A DNA stretch of 64,000 bases, taken from Phytophthora colocasiae (Eukaryota; Oomycota; Peronosporomycetes; Peronosporales; Peronosporaceae). The DNA lies in the NCBI GenBank assembly GCA_018806915.1, contig JAGKQI010000091.1, forward strand, positions 1,984,001 through 2,048,000, given 5' to 3'. Positions within the stretch are counted from its first letter, which is position 1; every line of letters starts with the position of its first letter. Under the pieces are notes generated by a model, which ran no database searches, was not told the origin of the DNA, and saw nothing but the letters and a program-made list of their open reading frames with translations. A program made the position numbers and the translations under genes. Of this stretch, positions 9,712-22,000 are shown one piece after another.

Positions 9712-12700
9712 ATGAGTGTGGCTCCTCGTGCCGCTCCCTCCATGACGGAGCGGTCCAGGCTCATGTCACGCAGAGGAAGTAATCGAGATGAAGAGGAGAT
9801 CATTGTCGGTGCAGTGGTCGTCGTGCTGAGTGACAAGACAGAGGCTCAAAGTGCTGCCTATCGTTTACCAAATGGAGACAGTGGTCAGGACGATGCGAAA
9901 TTGATTTCCAGTGCTGTAACTCAAAAAGAGTCGAGCTTCATGGCTGTTTTGGCTCCTAATTGTGACGGAGCGATGACTTCACTACAAACTCAACCGCCAG
10001 GGACTTTTCTCCTAGTAAAAGAAGAAGATTCAGCCATTGCAGTGTATATTAAATTCCGACAAGCAGTGAGAGCGTTGACACTTGTGAAGGCAAAAGATAT
10101 GAAGAGGAATAACGACGCGATTCAACTGGTTAAAGTACGCAAGAAAGACATGGAACAGACGCCAGTACATACCTTACGCTTGCATTCAGAGGCGTATTAT
10201 CTAGTGGAGCATTGCTGGAGACGTTTCCTCCCTCAAGTCCAGGCAATCGTGTTTGAATTGTGTTGTGAGTCACATCTCGATGAAGAAACCAAGCTGGAAG
10301 ACTGGACGTTTGCGATGATCCCTCCGTTGGCTTACTCTGTGGGGTTAATGCCGGAAGCGTGTGGCTTTTATATTTTTACAGCGGCTGATGCAGTGATACA
10401 AATTCGACAAGTGGAGTTTGACTTCAATAAGTTCGCTATTAACGTTGCAGATGGAACGCATAAGCCGTCGGCACTGCTGTTGGCGACATCTTTCTCCGCT
10501 AAACGAATGTTTGAACCAGATTTTACGTTTGGTGCTATCCGTGATAACTTTTTAAGACCAGATCTCGTAATGCTGAAGGAGACGACTGTGAATACGATCC
10601 CTTCACAGCAGATTTCACTACAGAACTGCATCGATCTGAGCTCAAACGACAGGGAACTTGCAGTTCTCAATGCCACTGACGTTGCCTGTGGGTTAATTAT
10701 GCCGCATGAGCCTCTTTCTGAATCATTTTTGGCTGTGCTACATGAGATGCACGTTCATTTCGTGAATTCTTCCGTTCGTAATGGACCTACACCGCCCTCC
10801 AAGCCTGTGCAATGGTCAGGACCGAAAGTGAAATTAGCAGGCCGGATTATCCCGGTTTTACTGGAGCTTTTAATTGCTTCTGCAACTTTTTCCGAGCCTT
10901 CTGACTCGGATACTCACACAACGAACATGGAGAGCATCAAGCAAGTGGCTCTTGCGCAATTCGCCCGTGCGATGCGCTTCGATATCCTCTTTATGACTGC
11001 ACGAAGCGATGACACAGTCCTGTGTCGCTTGACACATCAGCTTTGCCAGTTACTTGGAGCTCGAGTTCGAATACCTGCTGAGCTTGTGGAAATTATTCGT
11101 GACCTTGTGGCTTTGTTTCCAGTGTTTTTACGGTTATTTCTACGAAATCAAGGTATTACTATTCTCTGGAGAAATCTTCATCACAACGATGTGGATAAAG
11201 AAGCAAGTTCCGATCCAGAGCCCAAAAAATCAATGTCCAAGTCATTTCGATCGTTAACGTCATCAACTCTCGCTGTGAACACTCTTCCGGGCAAACGAGA
11301 GCGCAAGCAAAGTCTGTTTGGACTCGCCCGGAATCCACAACGGAAATCCTTGTCACTTGGGATGACTATGACGTCGACACCATTTCTAAACTTGAAAGTT
11401 ATTGCGTTTTCGCGACTTAACCCTCTGTCCGTACAAGTGTATCTCGGGATCCATCTACGCGAGGGCTACTTCATGTGTTCTAATGTGTGGACAGAAGACC
11501 CGATGTTAGCTAAAGTTGCCTTCTGCTCGTGCTTTGGACGGAAATTTACGGAACCAGTGTCGACATTTGGAAATTCTGGAGGGAAATCAATGACTATGTG
11601 CCCTCGTAAGCGTTTGGGGTCATCTCCTCGATTGGTCACGTATGAGCTTCTACTGCAGCTTTCCTTACGCTTTCTGTACGTTAAAAGTCCGCTGGCGTAT
11701 GGAGATCGAGATATTGCGCTTTTACTACGTTTAGAAGACGTCCATCACGATCTTTTCACTGAAATTATCAGTATTGTTCGCCGACGAAATGAAGCTCAGG
11801 ATGTTAATATCCGAGAAGCATCATCCTGCGAGTTACAGGTGTTAATTACTTGTGTATCAACACTTTATCGACTGGAAAGGAAACGTCGACAAGAAGTAAG
11901 CGCCGTCGGGGACAAAAAATACGTAGGCTTTATCCATTCATTTCGAACAAAAATCCGAGATTTGATCGGGAGATTAAAGCTGGGAACAAGCTGTGACGAC
12001 GAAGGAACGGAAGGAGATGAAGTCTTTCTAACTGCTTTAGCCGAGGTGTTCAAGTGGATCCCAAAAGCATTTCTAAATGAGTGGATAGTAATTTGTCTTC
12101 GAGATCTTTTCCGATTAGTGAATGAGCTTGATCGATTTGCCAAGCAACCAACAACTTCGCTATCGAAACAGCACCAGTTCGTTCGTCATGGGTATGAACT
12201 TTGCAAGGTTTTTGCAGCCATGTTAAGACGTACGAGCGATCCTGATCTACAGACAGTTCTAATACGAGTTCTCGGAATGGACTGTCCAGCTTTTATCTCT
12301 CTCCTTCGCTTCCTTCTATCGCCACATTCATTGGCGTTGAATAGTGGACGAGACGCTGTTTGTATCCAACTGCACGTCCTCAATTTCCTTGGTGCTTTCG
12401 TAAATCTGGATGTGTCTTTACCTGTGCAAACTGACTGGGAATCGAAGAACAGAACCCTTAGTGACGAAGGGAGTTTGAATGAAGATGCTGAAGTGATCGA
12501 ACAGCTCAAAGGAGAGCTATTAATCAGATTATTAGGTCCTCAAATGACGTTGGAGGATGAAGAGCAGAATGACCAGACGCTATGGGATTTTATGCTCGAG
12601 TTGATGTTCCCAGCCTTTGCAACGAACAACGTGGCAAGCTTCAGCGCTGCTTCTACTATGTTTGGTTTGGCTTCATCTTTCCGATCACCTTCCATCCGGC

Positions 12701-15700
12701 CTATTTTCCTTACCAGCATTTCTCGAGGTCATTTTCAAATGAAAGAAGCGTTTTTCCTCTTACAACAAGCCCTGTACACTGCTCAAGATACGAACTCTCC
12801 TATTGACTATGAGCATTGCGTTGCTAGTCATTGGCGTCGCATTGAGCAATATTGTGACCGTATTATCGAAAACGAAGGACAAGAAGAACATGCGATGGTG
12901 TCTCGAATAGTGGAGTTGAATTTCAGATGTTTAATCGTTTTGGCGAGTCGAAGATCTCAATTCCCAGCTATCCAAGACGCTTTCAATTCGAATCACGTAC
13001 TTGCAGCTGTTTTACAGCGGATTCAACCCAAGGGAAATTTTTCTAATAGTGGTAAAAGCCGATGTCAACGAGAGAACAGTGAATCAGTTTCTTCGGATGA
13101 AGTTAGCAACATCGTCCCAAGCTTGCCTCCTCTCAAGCTACGTCGTTCGAGCTGTGATAGCCCCGATGTGCCTAATATCTCGAAATTATCCCTTTCAAGC
13201 CCGCATTTAAGTCCTCAGTACGATGAAGTGGATTTTGGACAAAACTTCATTCTACTTGAGCCAGGGCTACACGCCTTAGCGATTATACTAGTGGTGACGT
13301 ACATTATTGTCGATCCGAATCTAGAGATTGATGAAGGAATCTGTCCGCGGATATCTGTTCCTGGGATTGAGTGTAAGCCCAACGAGTTGCTTTGGAATTT
13401 ACAGCAGCATTTAGTAGTTGTTGAGTTGGACCAACGGCATTTTGAAGCTCTTGTAATGGAGATGGAGGCTCAGCAAAGCTTTGTATCAACTGCTCGGCTG
13501 TCGGCAGTCCGATTACTACTCCGGTTGCTGTGTCCGAATCGTTCTGACTGCAGTATGTATTCCACACAATCGGACAGCAGAGAATATGTGGCGAAAGGTG
13601 CTTTTTCTACGGTCTACAGACAACATTCAGCGCTTCCTGGGCGTGAATCTGTTGCTGTTAAAGTTGTTGAACACCAGAGAAGAACCGGGGAATTATGTCC
13701 TTTGAGTGGTTTATACAATGAAATCTCGATTCTTTCGAAACTGAAAGGCGAATTAGCAGCGACTCAACTGATAGACTTTGGAAATCATCAAGCAGAACAT
13801 AGTTTTGAGATTGCGATGGAGTATTGCCCGTGTTTACTAACAGAGTGGAGAGCTACCATTACTAGGAGTGACGACGAAGTACCATTCCGATCCTGTGTGG
13901 TGATGATCTTACGAGCATTTGAAGAAGCCTGTTACTGTTTGATTCGAATTCATGAAGCGGATGTGTGTCACTTCGACATCAAGGTAGCAACGTTTTTTAT
14001 TTCTGTATTATTTTGCTCTAACATGAACTCTTTTGTGGTTTTAGAGTGATAATATTCTCGTTCGATCGAGTGCCAATGAACTAAGTCGCAGACTATTAGA
14101 GAACGAGGAGGATTCCGAAGAGCATACACGGCCAGTTAACTGTAAAGGCTGGTTGTGCTTCGCAGACTTTGGAGAATCGAAAGTTGTGGACATCAATCGA
14201 GTTTCGATACGAACGTTTACGTTTTCGTCTTTCTCCTCGGGTATGGCTTCGCCTGTTGCAGCTCAGCATCGAACAGAGAGATTCATGTCGTTAACAAGAA
14301 CACGAGGAACAGAAGCAATCAAAAGCCCCGAAGTGCTGAAAATCAAAGGAAGTGAGACAATCGAGGTGAAAGTCACTCTTGCTAGTGATATCTGGTCCTT
14401 GGGCTGCTTGCTATACGAGTTAGTGACGCAGGAATTGCTCTTTCAAAACGGTAAGATGGCAAAGACAGTCTGTAGATACTAAAAGTACTAATTATTTTCT
14501 TTTCATTTGTAGATGACTGGGCAGGTTTGTACGCACATCTTGTTGTAACGCAAGGGGAGAACGTTCTGCGTTCAGATCACAGACAAAAGATGATTGCAGC
14601 GTTAAATCCCACTTCCAGTGACGAAGAAGCAGTAGTGACAAATTTACTGGAGCTTTGCAGTCAGATATTAGTTCGAGACCCCACTCGACGTCCGAAACTG
14701 GAAACGATCGTCGATCAAGTTCGCAAGTTGGTTAATGATGTGTATGAGTTACCTGTGACTGCCAGTGACCAGTCTTTTATCAACAGTCTATACCAGTCGA
14801 AAGAGGAGATCCCAACAGAAATCCAGTCTGCTCCAGTATTCCGACCGCCTCCTTTTGTCAATTGCCGAAAACAAGAAGAAACACAAGGTATGATCGTTCC
14901 AGTTCGCTTGTTCTGGAATCTCTTCTTCGCTGCTCAAGTAACGAGAAGTCCAAAGTCTCAAACTGTAGTAAGTTGTGTCGGTAGTGGCTCTGGACCAGCC
15001 AGCAAGGACACTTTGAGCATGGATGCCTTTGAGGCAAAGTACGAAATCGCTTTCGTGCATTTCGTGTACGTAAGTTGGCACGAACCGGAAGATTTGACCT
15101 CTCCGAAATCCCCACAAGGTTTTATCCAAGATCTTCACGAAGAAGAACATCGAACGTGCTTCCAATTCAATTGCCGTATCAAATCCAATGCTGAAATGTT
15201 GTTCCAGGAGCTCGTGCAGTACGCCACGCAGTATTTTCCTGTGATCCAGCGACGTCTTCGAGACGAGGCTGGCTGCGTTGTCTTTGTCACTTTGGGAGAT
15301 GCAGAAGACACGAAAGATCTCCAGGAAGTCTTAACCTCTATGTTGTTCTTCTTCTTCCGAGCTGCATTGAACATTCCTGTATTCGACATTCTCAATCATT
15401 TCGCTCGAGATTGTTCCCAGTTCTTCGAGTATCCACAGTCGGAATTTCTGCAACTCCTCCAAACGTATTCAATTGCTCACGTTGAAGATACGGCGACTAG
15501 TTCAATGGTTCAATGTCGATGTGGAGCAAGTGTTCTCACTGTCGACTCTACTGCGTTTAGGGAAGCTCTTGAGTCTCAACAATCGGAAGAGACCAACACT
15601 CATCTGAAAGAACGTGCGTGCTTTCACCCTTTTCAAGACAATTTCGACGATGACGTATACCCCATCGACAATATGTTTGTCCACGATAACGCAGAGGAGC

Positions 15701-16110
15701 GCATTGTTCTGCCCATGGAGACTCGAATTAAGCGGAGAGATCCAATCCGATGGGTGGTTATTGACTTGTCCTCTCTTGGTCGAGTAGCATTCCGACTGTC
15801 ATCAAATGGAAGTTCGACAGTTTCTACAGGTGAAAGTGAACGTCGGATATCTCGCTTCGTGTTGCATCGGCCAAGTAGAGTTTCTGGGGAGAATTCTACG
15901 CCGTTGGGAGCTACGAGAAATGCTACAGAGCCTCAAGAACTGCTGGGGATGCTCTTACAAGGTCTACGTAGTCGTGGGAAGATTTCAAGTGATGAAGCTC
16001 CGTCTGACTCGTGGGAAATGTTCGAGTGCGAGCTCTGTCGTCTGCCTATCTGTGCAGTGAGAGAAGACGCACTCCAAGTTGCTGTTCCTGTACTGCATCC
16101 ACATACGTAA
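9712..16110 (+). CDS. Giant protein with C-terminal non-RD protein kinase domain, three exons
   Basis: Exons 9712-13983, 14045-14450 and 14513-16110 join in frame into 2,091 aa. The introns are 61 and 62 nt with GTAGCA...TTTTAG and GTAAGA...TTGTAG borders, and the second is phase 1. The first ATG in the open frame is used; the frame is open further up only from GTG. Residues 1 to about 1280 are a long, probably helical region of no recognised family. The kinase domain spans about 1290-1545: GAFSTVY glycine loop, VAVKVV lysine, HFDIKSDN catalytic loop, DFGES near residue 1465, SPE, and SDIWSLGCLLYEL. The first intron falls exactly inside the catalytic loop, after HFDIK. HFD replaces HRD, so it is a non-RD kinase. 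About 550 residues follow, including CRCG and CELC pairs that could bind metal. Substrate and pathway are unknown. Confidence 0.8.
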
Positions 16111-16310
16111 AGGTTAAGAGACGGCAACGTACAGAGGATGCATCAAAGTTCTCAAACGGAAAAGTGTATTACTGTCTCGTACGTACGTAGTATAAATACA
16201 ACGGGCTCGATTCCTTTTGTTCTTATAAAATAAACGACGCTTCGTGGGTCGCAACGTGCAGCTGTCCTTTGAGCTGCGGAAGGAACGTCTCATCAATTTG
16301 GAGAAAAGAT

Positions 16311-16709
16311 TCACTTGCTGTTGAACAGTGAAGGGTGGCTCAGGTTCATACTACGGCGCCGCTTCAACTGCATCATTTGGTCATCGTTTCGCGCCAAGAT
16401 CTGCTTCACATTACTGATGTACTCTTGACACGGGCCCGGGAGGTTCTGTCCGCCGTTGTTTTTGGCCAGCAACAGGCACTCCGAGTGGCTACGACGCCGA
16501 CGGATCGCGTCATCATTGTTTGAAGACGTCGGGGCTGAACGAGGGCCGAGAAGAGGGCTAGACGTAGGGCTCGAGTCCTGCTGCGGCTCCTGTGGCGCCT
16601 TTGAGTTGTTGTTTGTGTCCACGTGTAGACCCATGGGCTGCCGCGCGTCCTTTAACGTCGTGGCCTGAAGCATCTCGCTGGTGTGGGAAAAACGGCGGGC
16701 GAACTCCAT
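16311..16709 (-). CDS. Small Ser/Pro/Asn-rich hypothetical protein
   Basis: A 132-aa ORF starting at the ATG of 16707-16709; the frame is open 20 codons further but from GTG. The N-terminus is basic and hydrophobic (MEFARRFSHTSEM), the middle is low complexity rich in S, P, Q and N, followed by an RRRRSHSEC segment that resembles a basophilic-kinase or 14-3-3 site, and a helical basic C-terminus with KRRRSMNLSHP. It converges on the kinase gene with 200 bp between stop codons, a normal spacing for compact oomycete genes. No family was recognised. Support is moderate: composition and repeated basic motifs look coding, but the ORF is short. Confidence 0.5.
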   Translation of the reverse strand: MEFARRFSHTSEMLQATTLKDARQPMGLHVDTNNNSKAPQEPQQDSSPTSSPLLGPRSAPTSSNNDDAIRRRRSHSECLLLAKNNGGQNLPGPCQEYISNVKQILARNDDQMMQLKRRRSMNLSHPSLFNSK

Positions 16710-16769
16710 TGTGAAGAGTGTTGGTGTATTTGGCTTGGGGCTGGGGGTTGTCGCTTGAGAGGTGCGCAC

Positions 16770-19099
16770 TTCAGGTCAAATTCGAGAATGAAGTGAAAGC
16801 AAACGGCGAGAGAGGCACAGGTCAGAAAAAAGGAACCCTTTACAAAGCGATCCTGTTCAAAGCGATGATGATGATGATCATTTTCTAGAAAATAGTATCG
16901 TTTTAGAAAGGGAAACAAGTTTGATTTGCTTCAAAGTCCTTTGCGGATTGGTAGAAAAAGAGTTTGGCGAAGTTGAACTTGTCAAACGCGGATGCTATTT
17001 TAGACGGCTGTTTGGCTCCTCTTCTAGCGAACGACCAGCTTGCACGGACGCCTTGCATAGGAGGCTTTCGTCAATACGTTTCACAGTGTTTTTGCTTTGC
17101 TGTTCAACACCAGAATGGATCGAGTGATCTCGTTTTTTTTTTGCGTATCGAGCGATGACCAAGGCGAATTGAAGTTATCATATCGGCTGGGCTCGTTGTC
17201 AAGAGCTATGCACCCTCGATGCTGGTGTTTTGGCCATGTTGGTATTAATAGCCCAGGTGGGGGCTGTTTTGCTGCTGTCGCCGCCACACACCGCGAACAG
17301 ACGCAGTTGGCAGCCTCAACGGCTGCTCAGGATCGCCCAAGTGAGCAAGCAGAGCTGCGGGCCGCAGTGCGGCCACTTCGGGTTTTGCCGTTGCGAAATA
17401 GAAAAGGCAGGTTCAGGTCGCCCCGTCCGTGCAACAGCCGTTGAGCGGGGCATCTCCCAAGCAGAAATGCTGCCTGACCGGCTCGATTTTTGCGGTGCTC
17501 TGGCCGGCCAAGACTTCCCCCGTTAGCCCTCACTCCGTCCGTCCTGCGTCGCAGCATGGGGCGCCTTTTGCTATCCTGCGATGCCGAAGCACCGTTTCAA
17601 CGCTATCGGATTCCGCTGTTGGCGTTGGGGACCCTTGTGCTCGTGTTTTTATTTTTCGCCCCTGTGATTGGCTGGCTAAAGACAAGGACAGCTTCAAGGA
17701 GAATACTGTGAGCAGTGGGACGAGCATGGGAACGGGCGCACTAGGTAGGTAGCGCGTTTGACGACCAAAGTATCCGCTAGGCTCGCAAACTGCCGCCGAG
17801 TGCTGCACACTCATCCACTACGGCCAGCGCTTCATCTTGCCGCTGCCGAGAGGTGCTGCATGTAGCTGCACTGCTGACACTGACAAGACTCCGAAGTGCT
17901 ACGAACCTCTTGTCCCGTTGCTAAGCTGGTGAGTTCCATCCGGGGATGAGAACGCGCGAGCGGTTTCAACGCTCATCCCGCCCCGTTGGAAGCGTGCGCT
18001 TTTGGCGCTTGCCTCATCCTGTTTTACATGGTGAAAACACTCGTCACTCATCAACTCACCTGCAGACGAACGCGAGGCACGGGCTGCAGAGTTCGCTGTC
18101 CCAGTCACCGCTTGACCGACAAGTAAAGCAATCATTCACCGCAATCATGGAGCTTCATTCGGCTTACTTGCAGAGTGTAACGTCGGCCTTTCACTACGCA
18201 TGTGTGCATCCTGCAGCTCTCGGTCTCCACACGTCGAAACGACTGGTCAGATATCGACGAGAAAAGGATCATATCGAGCTACAGTCGCTAGATGTTCAAG
18301 CGATGCCTGCACAAGCACAGAGCCAAGTTTCCGCTGTCCCTGATCGACGTCTCCGAGAACACCCAACGTCCATGGGGACATGAGCAAGAACCATGTCGGT
18401 AAGCATTGTCGGTAGCCGCAATCCGGTGCACAAACGCTTACCGCCACGGTCTACCGACATTTCCGGCGTAGAGACCTGCATGCTTCGCGCATTTATCGCG
18501 CTTGTTCCGTCCTGGCACGCGCTTGCGCGATCAATTCACGCACCGGCAAGCAGTAAGCAGAGCTGATGGGATGCCACCAAACTTTGCTCCCAAGCTCAAG
18601 GGAGAAATTTTATCCCGAAAACCGGCAACAACGGCGCAAAGATTGAGATTCAAGGCCGTTGACGTCGTTTGATGTCGGTTCCTCCACTAGGCTGAAGTTC
18701 AGGCTGAAGTTAATGATCCCTTAAAGTTGAATTACCGCGCGGCACTGACACGAACCACGCGTTGAAGCGCAAGTACAGTTACCGTCGACTATCAATACGG
18801 TACCATTGACAATGCCTATTAGGAGCTCCTCTGCAATTGCAGCGATAGCACCACTCAAAGTCGAAGATTTTTCCTACTTTTGATACAACCGACACTCACA
18901 TCTTGATGTCCTACGAGTAAAGAGAATCAACCAACACTCACCGCTGGTCTATGAGTAATAGAGAATGACACGATGAGGTCTTGATGAAGGTCTAACGCAC
19001 ACTATAATATTCCCCACTTTATGCATCTAAAATTGCTCCAGCTCAAGCCTCAAGGCCAGCGCTAGTAGTTATTGACGTCACTCAAAAACGTGTAGACGA
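16770..19099. other. 2.3-kb stretch without a confident gene
   Basis: Between the small minus-strand gene and the 3' end of the golgin there are only short ORFs. Two are worth noting. 17236-17526 (+, ATG) begins with a hydrophobic leader followed by a Cys-rich patch SCGPQCGHFGFCRC. 17556-17711 (+, ATG, 51 aa) has one clear membrane span within its middle third and ends just before a possible donor site GTGAGC at 17708, but no convincing second exon could be joined in frame. A 145-codon ORF at 17946-18383 looks non-coding. About 18400-19099 holds nothing recognisable apart from the golgin 3' flank. Confidence 0.45.
17236..17526 (+). CDS. Possible small secreted Cys-containing peptide (weak)
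   Basis: A 96-codon ORF opens with a leader-like segment MLVLIAQVGAVLLLSPPHTA, then a region with SCGPQCGHFGFCRC. The leader resembles a signal peptide and the cysteine spacing resembles small secreted proteins, but the rest is composition-driven and there is no family match I can name. It could equally be a chance ORF in the 2.3-kb gene-poor stretch. Confidence 0.18.
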   Translation: MLVLIAQVGAVLLLSPPHTANRRSWQPQRLLRIAQVSKQSCGPQCGHFGFCRCEIEKAGSGRPVRATAVERGISQAEMLPDRLDFCGALAGQDFPR

Positions 19100-22000
19100 C
19101 TACGCCGCGAACGGATTCAGGGGCGTTGCAAACTCCTCATCATCGCTTGGGTCAGCCCCGAACAAAAGCACACCGTTCTTGTCCTTGCTGCCGAGCGCAG
19201 CGCCAGTTGTGTTGCCCTTCGCCGTTGTAGGTGAAGGTTTGAAATTGTGCGGTGCAGCCAGAGGCTTCGGGGGAGGCGCAGCGGGAGCTCCACCTCCAAA
19301 TAGCGAGAAGACGCCACCGAACAGTCCTGCACCCTCTTCGTTTGGTCTGTGGACTGCCATTACCTTTTGCTGCTCCTCTGGTGTGAAACTCAGCAGAGTG
19401 GAGATGACAGGCACCAGTTGCTCCTTCTCACTTGGCACTTGACTTTCAATGTACTTCATAATGACATTCTTGAGGTACTGTACAGGAGAAAACACGATCA
19501 TCATGAGCAACATGTAACTTGAAGTCATTAGCAATACCAACATATCTTACCTCGATGTTGATCGCCTGGGTAGAACCCTCGCTGAGTTCCTGCAGACGCT
19601 CATTTGTCTCTTCCAGTTGAGCTGAAATGTCTTCGTACTAAATACACAACATCCCCATCAATTAGTACACCATATTCACGACAACGCTAACAACTTTGCA
19701 GCTTACCTTCTTCTGGAAGAGATGCGACGCGGTTTCCAGTTCGTTCAGCTGAAGTTTCAACCTGCTAACTTCATCTCCGTCTGTTTGGGACTGGTTCACA
19801 CCATTAGCCGGAGTCATCTTGGACGCCAGAGGGATCGGGCACGAGTCTGCGACGGCCGCAGTCATGTGCTCGCTCTGTTCCTCGATAGATGACTGGCGTA
19901 GGAAACTGTTGCTACCATCCGAGTCAAATGAGCGCGACGAAGACGCTGTTGAGCGCCGCTCTTTCTCAGTCGGCGAGTAAGTAGGTGAATACGAACGCCG
20001 ACCAGCCTCGTTCGTGGCTAGAGAAGCAGCGGCAGCAAGTGCTGCTTGCAGCTGTCTCGACAAGTCACTGATCTCCTCTTCCTTCGCCTGAACTTCCTGT
20101 TCCATCGACTCGGTTTGCAAACGGATCTCCTCCTTCAGAGAGATAATGTCTTGGTTCAGAGCTGCATTGCGCTCCGAAAGCTGATTGATCTGAGCTTCAA
20201 GAGGCTGTCGGTCATTCTCCAAAGCTTCCTCAAGCCGGCTCACTTCAGCCTTCAAGCTATCGATTTCCAGGCGCAGGGTAGTTTCCATAGATCGTTTCTC
20301 AGACTCAAGTGCTTCGCGTGCGCTTTGGGCAAGCACGTCACCAGCATTCTCCACCTCAGCCATTCGTTTCCTAGTATCCTCAAGCTCCGTTTCAAGGGTG
20401 CTTACTCGACTCTTCGCAGAGATCAGTTCCTGCTCCAGTTTAGCAGTTGCTTCGGACGTCTTCTTCAAATTTAGCTTGTTCTCACTCGACGCCTTCTTCA
20501 GTGCAGTATGGGCGCGCTTCTTGTAGGTTTCGAGTGCAGCACGAGCTGCGTTGGCTCCTTCCGTCTCGGTTTCCACTTGGAGCTTCAACTCGGCAATCTC
20601 CTTCTGAAGACCCACGCTCGCGTCTGATGCTAGGCGGAGCTTCTCAATAGTTTCATTAGCTGAGGATAACTGCGATTCCAGCTCCATTCGTTCAGCTTCG
20701 TGTTTCTGAGTGGCCTCCTCGTGGTTACTTCCAGCTTGATCATGCTTCTGTTCGAGAAGCTGCACATGTTGAGCCATTTTCAATCTCTCTAGATCAATAC
20801 TTTCCGTCAGCGTGGCAAGCGACTTCTCCAATTCAGCCACCTTGGATGCTGCAGCTTCTTCACGGGTAGCAGAAGTCTTCATGAACGTTTCCTTCTGTTC
20901 TTGCAAAGCCACATCGTGCTGCTTTTGCATTTGGGCAAGTTCGTCGTCGTACGCTAATACGCGCTTCTTGAAGTTCTCCATCTGGCTGTCACGTTGTACC
21001 TCAGCTTCCGCAACCTTCTCTTCAGCTTGACGCCACTCTTCTGTCATTGTGATTAATTGTTCACGGGATGAAGCGAGTTCAATCTTCAGCGCTTCAAGTT
21101 CCTCCACAGCAGCAATCTTTTGACTACTTAACTCCTCATATGAGGCCTTCATAGTGTCATTGGTACTGGTCTGTTGGGTCAATCTGTCCTGCAACTCATG
21201 CAGGTGCCCCTTTAGCCGCTTGTATGCCGCCATCATTTCTTCCAACTTCGATTTCAACGTTGAAATCACCTCATCTTTTGCAGCAATGTCGGTGGCGTGA
21301 CGTTCTCCCATAGACGCCCACTCATCCCGAAGTGAAGCCAATTCTGTTGATGCTGAGCTCGATGACTCCAACAGTGATCCAACCCGTTCCTTCAGAAGTT
21401 CCATTTCCCACACCTTTTCGGATTCCGACTCCTTCAGACTACGGATCATCTCCTCTGCTGTTTGAGCCTCGGTCTCGCGCTGGTTTCGCAGCTCCTGTAG
21501 CTCACTCTCCAACGACTGAATGCGCTCCTGCAGACCCGCAGCCTCCGTGCTTTGGGCGTCGCGGTGCGACTCCATCTCGCTCAGGGCCTTGCTCGCAGCC
21601 TCACGCTCCTCGTCGGCAGACACCACTCGCGCCTCCGTCTCCGACAACTTCAGACGAATCGCTTCCAGTGTCTCCACCGTCTGCGCCTCCGACTCCTTCA
21701 GACTACGGATCGTCTCCTCTGCTGTTTGAGCCTCGGTCTCGCGCTGGTTTTGCAGCTCCTGTAGCTCACTCTCCAACGACTGAATGCGCTCCTGCAGACC
21801 CGCAGCCTCCGTGCTTTGGGCGTCGCGGTGCGACTCCATCTCGCTCAGGGCCTTGCTCGCAGCCTCACGCTCCTCGTCGGCAGACACCACTCGCGCCTCC
21901 GTCTCCGACAACTTCAGACGAATCGCTTCCAGTGTCTCCACCGTCTGCGCCTCCGACTCCTTCCAGACTACGGATCGTCTCCTCTGCTGTTTGAGCCTCG

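Noticed and set aside
17556..17711. 51-codon ORF with one membrane span and a possible donor at 17708
   Set aside because: No second exon in the right phase could be found within 400 bp; kept only as a note in the intergenic entry.
17946..18383. 145-codon + strand ORF after the small membrane-type ORF
   Set aside because: No domain, no hydrophobic or repeated pattern, and no splice junction that links it sensibly to neighbours.
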